Shown: positions 1 to 11,024 of the stretch, piece after piece
Layout of the letters: every line of letters begins with the position of its first letter
How positions within the stretch are numbered: the first letter of the stretch is position 1
NCBI GenBank assembly: GCA_947561585.1
Contig: CANNZV010001121.1
Span: 186,001-250,000, forward strand
Origin: Caprella mutica
Lineage: Eukaryota; Arthropoda; Malacostraca; Amphipoda; Caprellidae
Direction: 5' to 3'
Length of the DNA: 64,000 nucleotides
The notes under the pieces: generated by a model
What the model was told of the DNA's origin: nothing
Databases searched by the model: none
Seen by the model: only the letters and a program-made list of their open reading frames with translations
Position numbers and translations under genes: made by a program

Positions 1-545
1 TGTGTGAACCCTACTGTTTTTTATGTTTTGTTCCTCAATCAATTTGTATCATTGAAATATTATTAATGAACAAAATTTAATATAGATAATTGGGATGAAT
101 ATTTTTTTCTCATACTATTGTATGAATCTTTTCAACAAAATTATCAATGAATGTACAATTTCATATTCAAAACTACCTAGGTATAATTTTAATTATAAAT
201 TTTATAATCTATCATATTGTGCACATGAATATTTACAATACATGGATATTCATTGATATTTTCAGAAAAATAGATAATAATTATATTAGCCTTATATCAA
301 AATTTCATTATGATAAGCCAACAATCAACATTAATCAAATCTTTTAGATTTATAATTATTGCTACCTAGACTTGCAAGGGTGTTAGGGCTAAAGGTACTG
401 AACTTAAATATATAAACAAATTAAAGAAAATATATTAAAATTATTCTAGCGAAAGGATAATGGTTATAATCAACTATGATAAACTTTCTATATGAAATGA
501 TCAAAGTCTAAAAGTTTTAATCATCTTTTTATTTCTTGTAAACTA
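1..545. other. AT-rich stretch without a recognisable gene
   Basis: The sequence is AT-rich with frequent stops in all frames. A 66-codon open frame at 147-347 has low-complexity composition (Ile, Asn, Tyr) and no recognisable motif, so it is not called. Confidence 0.6.
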
Positions 546-606
546 TATTTAAACCCCGCGCGAGATTAGCTACATATGCCTTAACGTGATGCCTTAACGA
601 ATCACA

Positions 607-790
607 GTGTGCGTAACGTCATCAGAGCAACACTCGAAAGTCAAATTTAAAGCAACTAAAAGGTGTATAATTATAATAGTTTCAATTTATTGCCTTTATA
701 TGAAAGCAATAATAGATTTGATTGATTATTTAATCTCAAAAGTCCTTAATTTTCTATTTAATACTACTGCCTTGATGACGTCACGCACAC
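607..790. repeat. Short inverted-repeat element with CRE-like ends
   Basis: GTGTGCGTAACGTCATCA at 607-624 is matched in reverse complement by TGATGACGTCACGCACAC at 773-790, with one mismatch. This gives a 184-bp palindromic unit with AT-rich filler. The ends contain TGACGTCA-like CRE octamers. The size and end pairing suggest a MITE, but no target duplication is evident. The 73-codon frame inside it (607-828) is not supported as coding. Confidence 0.45.
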
Positions 791-849
791 AAAAACGCAC
801 GATTCGTTTCTGTCAAATAAATCAGTAATTTTGTAAATGCTCAAGTCAA

Positions 850-2720
850 CAGTTCAGTTTTGTGAATCACAGTGCGAGGTTGAGTGAGGTTTTGTGCAAT
901 TTATTAATCGGAATTGTTCGCTGCTATCGTCAAATATGGAGAAAACAATTAACCTATCTGTTGAACAAAATCATTATAGTATCTACGTACATTCAATGCT
1001 ATTGAAAATAGGTAGTATAGTCAAGACATTACTTTCAAATAGTGCACCCGCCACCATTTTGAACAAGGAAGTTATAGTGTAACTGCGTAGAATTCCTCCG
1101 CTAGATGGCTTCCTGTGGCTGCTTCCGATCAGAAGTTTATTGCAGCATTATTGAATATTACACAAACTACCTAACTAGAGATGATTCCTATTGTGACAGC
1201 GCTACCTACTCTATTATCATCATTAACTGTAAGTATATAATGACCTTCCTATCTTCTCATCAAATTAAATAGTTTATTTAAATCTCTCTTACTTTTTTTC
1301 TAAACTAGGTAGGTAGGTAGGTACCTAGCTGATCATATGCAGTGTGCACTGGCACATGATCTCCGATAATATAGTATCCTAATAAATAATAAGAAAATGA
1401 ATGTAGGCCTAGCAATAGTCATGTGAAGATTATTAAATTTACTCTCTTACATTTTTTTTGTGCAAAATTTGCAATATTGCTTTAGCCTAGGGCCTAGGCT
1501 AAGTAGTATTTATCTTGGTACTCGGCCTCGGGTAAGTTACTAATTATCGGTCAGTTCCACATCTTCGATCATATGAAAAAACTAACTACCTAGCTAGGTA
1601 GGTACCTAGGTAGTATCTATAATAATTAGGCTATTATTTAATTTTTATTTTAATTAATGTGTCGTGGTGTTATACCTAGGTATTATTGATACCTTTTAGC
1701 TAATATAAAAATGTAGATAGGCTACCTACCTACATTATTAGTTATTACATAATAGTTTTGTCCTATGATCGAAGATGTGGAACTGACTAATTATTCGTAA
1801 CATGCCCTAATAAGTAATAACAAGGTAGCTAGGTAGCTATGGAAATTCATGTTTATACGTTTTTTGATTTTGTAATTACTAATTTGAGTGGGAGTTAGAT
1901 CCCAATTGACTCACTTCTGGTATCAGTTTAAAAAAAGCATGGATTGAATTCATATAATAGGTATTGTTGATATTATTTAATAATAATAAAGCTACAGCTT
2001 ATGCAATTGTAAATTGTAATAACATTACTCCTCTTTTTCAGTGTCAAGATGCTTCAGAGATTCTTCAGTGCAGCTCTTCTACCCTTAAATGACGAAAGGC
2101 GATGTTAATAGCAAATTGGGTTCTCTTCACTGATATACCTATACATCAGAAAAATTCTAAATTGTTGCATTTCAAAAATCTTTTCAAGGAAGCATAAACA
2201 GTACAGTCTTCATTGAAAAAGCTAGGTGAGTATTATAGCAGTTATTATCTTATGAATGAATCATTAATAATATCTAGCTAGTTAATAACCAATAACTGAA
2301 AAATATAATTGAAATCAAAGACAAAGTTCAATCTCTCATTTTTTTTAATAATATATTCAGACACCAATCATTCATGGTTACTTGATGCCAAATATTCAAA
2401 AGCTACTTCTAATATGAATGCAATAATCTATGGATATATAGCTACCTTATTTCAATTTCAGAGCATTAGTTTTTTTAACTAGGTAATAATAAGGTTAAAG
2501 TATATTCGATTTTTTATTATATCCAATGCTATATATTTGTAGCTGTTACATCACTAATTTTTGCAGAATAATAGCTAAGCCAATTTCAATTCCAGATACT
2601 GTGAGACGGATATCTTATGGGACAATGGATGCTCAACTTCAGAGATCTATACTGTAGTCTGGAGGAGCGAAGGACAGGAAGAAAGGAAGAGGAGAAGAAG
2701 GAATATAATCGTGTCCCTTG
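850..2720 (+). other. Candidate spliced transcript without an evident ORF
   Basis: A TCAGTT initiator-like motif lies at about 855. A good donor (ACT|GTAAGTAT) is at 1229-1230. A pyrimidine-rich acceptor (CTCTTTTTCAG) ends at 2041, a second donor (CTAG|GTGAGTAT) starts at 2226, and an acceptor (ATTCCAG) ends at 2595. Together these would define exons of about 855-1228, 2042-2225 and 2596 onward. The longest frame in exon 1 is 894-1082 (62 codons) and stops before the donor. No frame runs through exon 2, so any product would be non-coding or a 5' UTR. The MITE at 1550-1787 would lie in intron 1. This rests only on splice-site look and spacing, which occur often by chance in AT-rich DNA. Confidence 0.2.
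1550..1787. mobile_element. MITE, 238 bp, with 24-bp terminal inverted repeats
   Basis: The ends are perfect inverted repeats of about 24 bp that start GTCAGTTCCACATCTTCGAT. The flanks are TAATTATCG (1541-1549) and TAATTATTCG (1788-1797), which read as a target duplication of about 9 bp with a 1-bp indel. The inside is rich in TAGGTAGGTACCTAG-type sequence and has no coding capacity. The TSD length suggests a hAT or Mutator-like parent; the family is not identified. Confidence 0.7.
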
Positions 2721-3580
2721 TGATCCGAACTGTTGTAATTTGGATTATCAATAGTATTTTTTTCATTTTCACCATGTTAATCCTTTTTCAACGCTACATG
2801 CAGTTTTAGATGATAGCACTAGGGTTATGTTATTCAACCACGAGATTTAAATAATTGTGTTAGGTAGGCTCGTAGGATTCATTTACTGTCACCTCTTTAT
2901 TTTCCACTTCCGCCAGTGAGTGCTGTCACTGGTGCTTGTCTCTTTTCGTCACATTCATTCCTTGATAAGTGACTGTATTCACGGAGTAGCTTTTCTGCAT
3001 CCATAAGCTTTGTCAGCCCCCAGGGGCTCTATCTGAAGCTGCCTGTGGTGAATGGAAGAGAAGGGGGGTGGCGTCCCTTGCGCCCCGAACTGTTGTAATT
3101 TGGATTATGGATTATCTTTCTTCATGTTTATCATTTATTTTAACGCTACTGGCAATTTTAGAGGATAGCCCTAGGGTTATGCCCTTCGCTACGAGGTCTT
3201 AGACTTTTGTGTTTGGTAGGCTCGTGGCTTCATTTACTATCACCTCTTCATTTTCCTCTTCCATCTGTGAGTGCAGCCATTGGTGCTTGTGTCCCATTTC
3301 GTCACATTCCTTGGTAAGTGACTGCATTCATGGAGTAGCTTTTCTGCATTCATGAGCATTGTCACCGACGGTGGTAAGGGACTATGATCATGGAGCCACT
3401 TTCCTCTATGACTGCTTCTTCCAGTCCCTTGTATTTAATTTCCATTTGACGTCAGCGATATGGCCTTTGGTTCCGAAGCAGACGTTAAACACCTACTAAA
3501 TTAATTAATTGTTTCAATAAACTTTGCGGGGCTCTATCCTGAAGCTGTCTGGTGAATGGAAGAGAAGGGGTATTTGTTCA
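2640..3580. repeat. Tandemly duplicated ~360-bp unit, 2-3 diverged copies
   Basis: A block holding GAACTGTTGTAATTTGGATT occurs at about 2729 and again at about 3089. Both copies continue in parallel for almost 300 bp through shared phrases: GGTAGGCTCGT, CATTTACT, AGTAGCTTTTCTGCAT. A third, partial copy starts at about 3528 with GGGGCTCTATCCTGAAGCTG followed by TGGTGAATGGAAGAGAAGGGG, matching 3021-3063. A reversed fragment of the same repeat is at about 59146-59222. There is no open reading frame. It is probably part of a dispersed repeat family. Confidence 0.6.
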
Positions 3581-3660
3581 TGAAACTATTTTCCAGTCAC
3601 TTGTATTTATTTTCTCTTTAACATAAGCAATATGGTATTTGGATCCGAAGATGTCAATAC

Positions 3661-3955
3661 TACTAGGCTCCTTATTAATTTTTCATGTTATTGTTATAAC
3701 TTAAAGCTGTATGGTTTCTTTTATTTTTTTATATAACTTAACTTGATAGATAATGAAGACTGTGATATTTTTAAATAACTAAAAATTTTGTTTTGTTTTT
3801 AAATACATTTAAAAATTAAATATTTATCCCTAAAATCAGCTAGTATCAATTATCCTTTTTTTGGTAGGAGTGTTAATCAATATTAATTTATAATGAATAA
3901 TGATCCATAAGAAAGAAAATTTTCACAATATTAATTAATTCTAAATTTTAATAGG
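3661..3955. other. AT-rich, nothing recognised
   Basis: Simple AT-rich sequence. I see no ORF, inverted repeat or tandem repeat here. Confidence 0.5.
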
Positions 3956-4240
3956 ATTGGGGAAAACATGATACCCATGTTGGTTCCACCTAGTACCCAC
4001 GTTGAAATACCATATAGTCATGTTGAAAACAGGTGGGGCCCACGTAGATTTAACATGGCTACCCAATATTGTCACCACACAGAACCAGTGTCCAAATGCC
4101 CACATAGACCCCACATGGTTTTCCCACCTCTTTTCAGGTGGGCGTACCACGTAGTACCCACATGGGGCCAATCATTGTGGTTGCTTGGGTACAGAGTCAC
4201 AGAGTATTTACAAAGTGGACTATGCCACGTAATACACTTT
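3956..4240. repeat. Degenerate CCCAYRTGG-rich block, open on both strands
   Basis: Short words such as CCCATGTTGG, CCCACGTTG, CCCACATAG and CCCACATGG recur in both orientations, and GGGGAAAACATG near the left is mirrored by CATGGTTTTCCC at about 4115. Frames of 76 and 92 codons are open on opposite strands over the same bases. That is expected when a near-palindromic repeat lacks stops and is not evidence of coding. It is likely a decayed foldback-type repeat. Confidence 0.4.
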
Positions 4241-4512
4241 GGATAATCAAGTGCAAAAGAGAAGAATGAAATGGTCTATGTACAAGAGCCACTTAACATA
4301 TGGTCATGTAGACCACTACACATTTTTGCCCTTCAATTAATAATCCCGCAATCATATAGGAATTAAATATTTAACTGGCAGTGGTTAATCGTGACAGAAT
4401 ATGACGCTGATATTGGAACACCAACCTGCGGCAACACTGCTGATTTTAGCTTCTTGAATCATCAACAGATCATTAAGTTCAGATTTTGATGTTTCATAAA
4501 AAATATATTTTT

Positions 4513-4970
4513 AGGTTTCATTATTTAGAAGGTTAATATTAAGCAGAAATAAAACAAGCATATTTTTAGTGTCTATTTATTTGGTCAATTTAAATCAGAG
4601 ACCTGCTGAACCGAATTTATGTTAAGATGTTGCATATCCAAAGAAACTCTGTACGTGTTATGATTTATATATGTATCTTATGTGATTTTTGAAGATATGA
4701 TTTTTATTCCTATGTCTGGGGTTTCAGGTCGAAGCTAGTTAATGTACTGCAATTTACCTGCTTAACTCTATTTTCGAAATTTAGTTGAAACACATCATAT
4801 TTAAACTCTATTTTGTAATAGTTTCAAAAGAGATTATTAAACAGTTACAGAAAGTTTCAGCTTTGTTATTTTTCTTTTTATATTAAAATATATAGATACT
4901 AATTATACATTATATTTCGATATGTGTCAAATTGATTATCGTCGTTTATTTAAATTTTAATATATTTTGG
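4513..4970 (+). repeat. Direct duplication, copy 1 (uninterrupted)
   Basis: About 460 bp is repeated in the same orientation at 6738-8485. Shared landmarks include TTAATATTAAGCAG, TTTTTAGTGTCTATTT, TCGAAGCTAGTTAATGTA and AATTTAGTTGAAAC. This copy is continuous through CATATTTTTAGTGTC (about 4559-4573), where copy 2 carries a 1.25 kb insertion, so it serves as the empty site. Non-coding. Confidence 0.75.
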
Positions 4971-5382
4971 TACATTTAAAAACTTAGGTGATAGATAGAT
5001 AATATATATAAAATAAAATTCATGTTACAAACAAAATAGTATCCTTAATTTCAGTTTCAACATATATATGTTTAAAGGATAATCGAACAGAAACTAAATT
5101 GTTGGTCACTGGGGCTGTGGATCATCATTGTTTAATTTCCACGATTTAAATTATATTAAAAAATTATATGATTCATATTTAAAAGATCGTTTGATCTGTC
5201 TATTATTTCGTATGTTCTCCTTAGCTTATCTCGTAGTTCTTGACTTAACATAACATATTCTCATAATTACTTAAATTTCTAACTAATGAAATGTTGTTCG
5301 GTTACCACAAAAAAAAACATTTTCATTCAAATCAGTTAATATTAAATTTTATACCCTCTGTAAATGAAATCCAATATTATGC
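4971..5382. other. AT-rich spacer, nothing recognised
   Basis: AT-rich filler between copy 1 of the duplication and the foldback element at 5383. No ORF or repeat was recognised. Confidence 0.5.
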
Positions 5383-6588
5383 GGTGGAATCTTACGTGGT
5401 GGAATTTTCCGACGGTGGAATATTCCGTGGTGGAACTTACCAGCGGTGAACTTACCTGGAGGAACTTTCCGTGGTGGAATTTTCTGCGGTAAAAATTTAC
5501 CTATAACCAATTAACAAGAAGTGCTGAATGACATCATCTTACAGTTAATGTCGCTGTTGTGTTAGCGATAGTAAAGATAATGAGCTCGTGATTGATAAAT
5601 TAAATACTTCAACTGATAAAGAGAGTTCACATAACCTTCATTTCTGCTGTTCTGTCCAGGATACAGTAACATAGGGTATGGTAATCAGATGATAGAATCT
5701 ATTTTGACGTAGACCACCGGATGACTGGAAATGGCGACTCTGACCACACTCTGAAACATGGGAAAACATACTTAAACTTACTATCTTCCAACTTTTTTTT
5801 CTTATCAATTACAAGCTAGGCATTGGTTGAATTGTATTTCCATTATCTTCTTCCCTAATTGTTATTCATAGGAACTACAATGTAGCAGTTAACTAGCATA
5901 TATAGGTTAGGGCGATCCTAGGTATCATAATCTTCATGACCCTATCTTTTATAGATAAGTTGAAGAAATGAACAATAAAAACACACCTGGATTATATCTG
6001 TATATTCAAATTTGAGGTTCAATCGTCATTTTCACTTTTCTTTTGTACGAAATACATATAAAATGACTTTAAACTTCTCGATATTAACTTGCAAATACGA
6101 GAAATTATGAGCCACTCGGTCACAAACAAGGAATGTGTTGTTGTGGTGACGTCACATTTTTGCGTCGTCTACTAGGTACTAAACCTGTTTTTGTTCCTGT
6201 ATCCTGGTTCTGTCACATGTGTAGTGAAAATAAACAGCTTGTAATGGGTCAAAAAAAAGTTCAAATTAGCTACTAGGAAAGTTCAAGTTACTTAGTATTA
6301 CAGGGTGACCCTCAAAAAAGGTAATCGGAGAATTCGCCGTGGGAAATTTCACCGTCGGAATTTTCGCCGTTGGAAAATTCGCAGTTAAGAAAATTCGCCG
6401 TTAGGAAGATTAGCCGTGAGGAATGTTTAAATAATTTTCAAATAATAGTATAACTGAATATATTTATTTCCATGTATGTTAACTATGATCGTGATGGTCG
6501 GTAAATTCCACCGCGGAATGTTCAACCAGGAAGATTCCACCGGTGTTAAATGCCAGACGTGGAAAATTCCACCGTGGAAGATTCCACC
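5383..6588. mobile_element. Foldback-type element C: ends are GGTGGAAT tandem arrays
   Basis: The left end (about 5383-5495) is a run of diverged 15-17 bp units around GGTGGAATNTTCCG. The right end (about 6500-6588) carries the same units in reverse complement (ATTCCACCGTGGAA, ATTCCACC). Both ends can be read outward-in from GGTGGAATCTT. The inner part is AT-rich without a usable ORF and includes a foreign fragment at 6320-6484. No clear target duplication was found. The architecture matches elements 6799-8046, 42080-43098 and 45206-45641. Confidence 0.6.
6320..6484 (+). repeat. Half copy of the 42-kb foldback element (left end)
   Basis: Starts GGTAATCGGAGAATTCGCC, close to the left end of the element at 42080 (GGTGACCGGAGAATTCGCC). 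It carries four or five TTCGCCGTNGGAAAA-like units and then the same unique sequence (AATATAACTG/AATAGTATAACTG, ATATATTTATTTC, TATGTATGTTAA) before similarity ends. Only one arm is present, so this is a truncated or recombined copy inside element C. Confidence 0.65.
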
Positions 6589-6737
6589 ATTTTGAAAAAA
6601 CTATACAAATGAAAAGTATAAATAAACAGTTTATTTTAAAATGTATTTCTAAATCTAGGTAATTGTTAATTTTAAAAATATGAATGAATAAATCTTTCTT
6701 TTTAAATATATAACAATTATTAATCCGTCCACCATAT

Positions 6738-8485
6738 AGGCTTCATCATTTATTTAAAAGCTTAATATTAAGCAGCAATATGCCAAGCATGTTTTTAGGG
6801 TGTCCGGAAAACTGCCAGTCAGAAAACTGCCAGGCGGAAAACTGCCAAGCAGAAAACTGCCGAAGCGGAAAACTGCCAGGATGAAAACTGCCAGTCACTT
6901 AATTGGAATTTATGTATTTTTTTATACTTTTAAGAACTTTTATTTGGTTAAAAACACATTCAAAGAACATTTTAATTAAAAAAATAAGGCTTTAACATTT
7001 CGTTAAGAATTTAAGGGAATAATTTTTTATACTAATAACAATATAGATATTGGATTATTCAATATTCAAATGAAAATGATATTTCAACAAAGTTACCTTA
7101 TTGAACACACAGTAAACCAAACTTCAATACACACAAGAAAGTTATAATTACCATTTTATACGTATTTTTTAAAAACATGTCAAAAAAATAAGTTACATAT
7201 ATACTATATAGTAAATAGTCCTTTGTTTTCAATTTTCTATATAGATGTCAGCAATATAACCTTTGGTTCAACAGCAAACTATAAACCCCGTGTACTGATT
7301 TGTGATCAATAGCTAATAAGATATTTTCATAATTATATGATTTTAAATTATACAATAAATTAAGTGAATGTTACTTCAACTTATATGCATGTGTAATATA
7401 TTATACATTTACATTTTTATTCTCTATGCCAATTACACAACACCTTCACTTTTACAATATTCATTTATGTGTAAAAAGTATTATTAATTGATATGCAATC
7501 CAATTCGATCTACTGAAATTGGCAGAGATTTAGGTACTATAGGTAAAAGTAATAGCAGTTTAATGATAATAGATGTAGGGTTGCAAATTCTAAATATTAC
7601 TCAAACGTCGATCGAAGTTGTTTTATAATGAATAGCTACAAGCGAATATTTAGCTTGAAGACTTGTTCAATTCTCAGATTATATATAAAAAAATAGACAG
7701 TAAGCGCGTTATGAATTGATAATGTACAGATACTTTGTGTAAACCAAGAAATTGTACTCTGTCCCTAATACAATTATTTTTTTGTTTCTTCTCTTAGTAT
7801 TTTAAACCTTTTCTAGGAAAGATTTTAGGTTTTAATTTCTATATTGTATTTCATTTATATCTTCCCCTAACTCCTTTACGATGGGCGTACAATGTTTTTA
7901 TAAATAATAAGGTTATTATTGACCAAAGTCATTAGATTGCCAGTAAGTGACTGGCAGTTTTCCGCCTGGCAGTTTTCCGCTTTGGCAGTTTTCCGCCTGG
8001 CAGTTTTCCACCTGGCAGTTTTCCGCTTGGTAGTTTTCCGTGTACCGTTTTTAGTGTCTATTTGTTTGGAGTCAATTTAAATCAGAGATGTGCGGAATCG
8101 AATTTATTTTAAAGTATTGCAAATCAAAAGAAATTCTATACGTGTTACGATTTATATATCTTATGTGTTGTGAAATTATGATTTTATTCGTGTGTATGTG
8201 GTTTCATATCGAAGCTAGTTAATGTAGCGAAATTTTCCTGCCTAACCCTATGTTCAAAATTTAGTTGAAACGCATTATATTTTTGAAAATTTATTTTTTA
8301 ATTATATTTATATTTCGTAATAGTTTCAATAGAGATTACTATATAGTTTCAGAAAGTATCATCTTGGTAATTTTTATTTTTTGTATTAAAATATATCGAT
8401 ACTAATAACAATTTTTATTTAAGTACGTGTCAAATTTATTTTCTAATTCCTCTTTTTATCGTCGCTGATTTGAATTGAAATATTT
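6738..8485 (+). repeat. Direct duplication, copy 2 (split by an insertion)
   Basis: Diverged second copy of 4513-4970. Similarity runs from about 6738 to 6798, stops where the insertion begins, and resumes at 8047 through about 8485. Small indels and substitutions are scattered through both parts, so the duplication is not recent. Non-coding. Confidence 0.75.
6799..8046. mobile_element. Foldback element B: ends are GGCGGAAAACTGCCA arrays
   Basis: The left arm (about 6799-6893) has six or so units of about 15 bp around GGCGGAAAACTGCCA. The right arm (about 7948-8046) holds the reverse complement (TGGCAGTTTTCCGCC). The outermost bases are GGTGTCCGG on the left and, read inward from the right, GGTACACGG. 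GTTTTTAG flanks both sides (6791-6798 and 8047-8054), an 8-bp target duplication. The homologous site in the other duplication copy (4562-4569) has ATTTTTAG once, which confirms an insertion. The interior of about 1.05 kb is AT-rich and has no transposase, so the element is non-autonomous. Confidence 0.82.
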
Positions 8486-9339
8486 ATTGTTAAGTAATCC
8501 TTGCTAATATTAGGTATGAATTAATGAATACATTTCTTGTCAATTATTGTAAAATTGAATCATATGATGGTAAAAAATATTCTTCTTTGAATAGATTGAA
8601 TATTTATTAAAAATTTTACTAATATTCATTTTTTCAATAAACATTTATTGAATTGATATAGGTAGTTAGGTACTGTATAATTGGATGGCTCATAAATATG
8701 CCTTTTTGTCCTTAGTGCAGAAAAGTTGCGGAATGATTAGAGAATACTCTTTGCAAAATCTTGGCGTAATCAATCTACAGCTTAAGGTTCCCTATGACTC
8801 ATGAAGTTTGACAATATAAATTTACCTATATTTTTTTTGTTATAGTTTTCCTTTTCTATTTCACATAAAGTAAAGTAATCAACTTTCTTTACGTTTCATT
8901 GTATTTATGAGATCATTGGGAAATTGTATTTAAGATCTGACTAAACTTTTTAAACATTTACGGGTCCGTATTACTTTCAAAATTCATTTTTCAATAAAAT
9001 TTCAACATCTTCTTGATTTGAGATTCTAATAAATAAGTGAAGCATGTTTGAGATAATAAATAATTATCTAGGTATCATATTCATTTAATAGTAATTATAT
9101 TATATTATCAGTAATCAGTTATTATATCATCAGTAATCTCCAATTATTATTCGATCATATCATAAAAAAAATTATACTGAAAATAAAACTGTTTTGAGAA
9201 AAAAATATTCTAGACTAATAGGAAACAAAATCATTTCTTATGTATTTTTTTTAGCGAATTGAATTTTATAATCTATATTCGTTTTGGAACGTTTAATTAT
9301 TTTTCATGAGGCATAAAGGACAAAAAAACACCCAACGTT
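8486..9339. other. AT-rich stretch, nothing recognised
   Basis: Stops are frequent in all frames. No inverted repeat or array was seen. Confidence 0.5.
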
Positions 9340-9344
9340 TTTTT

Positions 9345-9605
9345 CATAATTTGTTTTATACCTTAATCATCATGTTCATCTCTCCTCTGTTCTGTTATTT
9401 TTCATCCCACGTCCATCTCACCTCTGTTCTCTTTCCTCTCACTTCCTTATCTCCTTTGTTTTCTTCCTCCCTCCACTTTTATCTCACCTTTGTTCTCTTT
9501 CCCATCACGTTCATCTCACTTTGTTATCTTTCCTCTCACGTCTTTATCTCATTTGTTCTCTTTCCCCTCACGTTCATCTACTCTCTTTTCCTCTGTTCCC
9601 TCAGC
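9345..9605. repeat. Pyrimidine-rich minisatellite (~30 bp units)
   Basis: Eight or so diverged units around CTCACCTCTGTTCTCTTTCC with ACGTTCATCT connectors. One strand is almost all C and T. The 141-codon frame at 9306-9731 and its neighbours exist because the pyrimidine-rich strand contains few stop codons; the encoded Ser/Leu/Phe/Pro-rich string is not a recognisable protein. A long purine/pyrimidine asymmetric tract of this kind could adopt H-DNA. Confidence 0.65.
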
Positions 9606-10000
9606 AGCCAATCTTACCCAATGTTTGCAGATGGAAAGTGTGGTTGGACTTGTAATCGAGAGACACAAAAGAGACGAAAAACACACCACAATATTCCCAT
9701 TGAGGAATTTCGTTTGAAGAAGGAGAGCTGAATGTTTTCAAATGCACGTATAATTTAATTTTATGTAAATAATAAGTCTCCAACGCACCTAAATTTTCAT
9801 TAATCAAATAAAAATGGATTTTTAGTTTGAGATAAAATATATTTAAAGCTCACCATAATATATTAATATAGCATCTAACTTTTTGCGTTTTAAATTATTC
9901 AAATTTCAGATTAACTATTGCAATTTTGTGTACTTATGTTAATAATATTTTACGTAACGTATTATTTAATATTACGCAACATAAATAAAAATGGGAGCAA
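9606..10000. other. Unassigned spacer
   Basis: AT-rich sequence between two arrays. No gene or repeat was recognised. Confidence 0.4.
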
Positions 10001-10002
10001 GT

Positions 10003-10533
10003 AAAGATAACGGACCATAAACGAACCAAGTAAAGTTATACCGAACCAGAAATGAAGCTGGTAAAGATAACAGACCAGAAATTAAGCTAATACAGATAAC
10101 GGACCAGAAATTAGTACTGATAACTGACCGGAAATTAGTACAGATAACGGAGCAGAAATTAAGCTAGTAAAGTTAACGGACAGGAAAACTTCATTTTAGT
10201 TTACTAAAAATTTGCTTTAGTGTTTTATAAATATACAACCCTACAAATGATATTATTGATGATTATACATTAACTTTACATATTTTTTTAATCGAAAGAA
10301 TTGATAAAAAACGCAATCCATTTTGAAGTTATGAAGAAAGAGTTGTAAAAAAAATTGAAAACACTTTTGCTTAAATCCTTCAATGTGGTATCTATGATTC
10401 CAAAATTATATTTTCATTCCGACTATGGTCATGTATAATAATTCAACAAAGTAAAGATAACGGACAAAAATTGAATCTAGTAAAGATAACGGAACAGAAT
10501 TGAATCTAGTAAAGATAACGGACCAGAATTGTA
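10003..10533 (+). repeat. 29-bp minisatellite in two direct blocks
   Basis: Units around AGTAAAGATAACGGACCAGA occur at about 10003-10195 (seven diverged copies) and 10450-10533 (three tighter copies), separated by about 250 bp of AT-rich sequence. Both blocks have the same orientation, unlike the foldback elements. The unit is about 29 bp in the right block. Confidence 0.75.
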
Positions 10534-11024
10534 CCTAAAAATGTAAATTCAAAATAATTACTAGAAAGATCAATGGTATATTTTTTTCGCATATATCTTA
10601 TTCGATCATGTGAAACTTTATCTTTTATTCTATATCAAATGCAAGTTATTCGATTGTGAATTTCTATTAAGCTATTGAAAGCGTATCAAGTAGTATATTA
10701 ATTAAGGTGTATCAGTTTATTTTTTGAAGTTATTATTTAAATCAACCCCGACCTATATAGCTACTATAAAGCGTGGAGTTCTCTTTTCCATGCATGTTTT
10801 TCTTTACATTTATTGTTATAATTGAATGTTTTTCTATTTCCAAAACCATTAATTTACAAAGTATGGTACATATCAGATTTATAATTGACAAACTATTGAT
10901 CTCCATGTCATTTTTCTTATAAAATTTGACTATAAATCGTCAAATAATGAAATATAAAAAAAAAACATTTATAAAACTTTCAATTCAACACACATTAAAG
11001 ATGATAGATTGTCATTGTGTACTG
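10534..11024. other. AT-rich spacer, nothing recognised
   Basis: No ORF or repeat seen up to the start of the inverted duplication. Confidence 0.4.

Noticed and set aside
3941..4246. Two opposite ORFs of 76 and 92 codons
   Set aside because: Near-palindromic CCCAYRTGG repeats open both strands at once; no protein motif.
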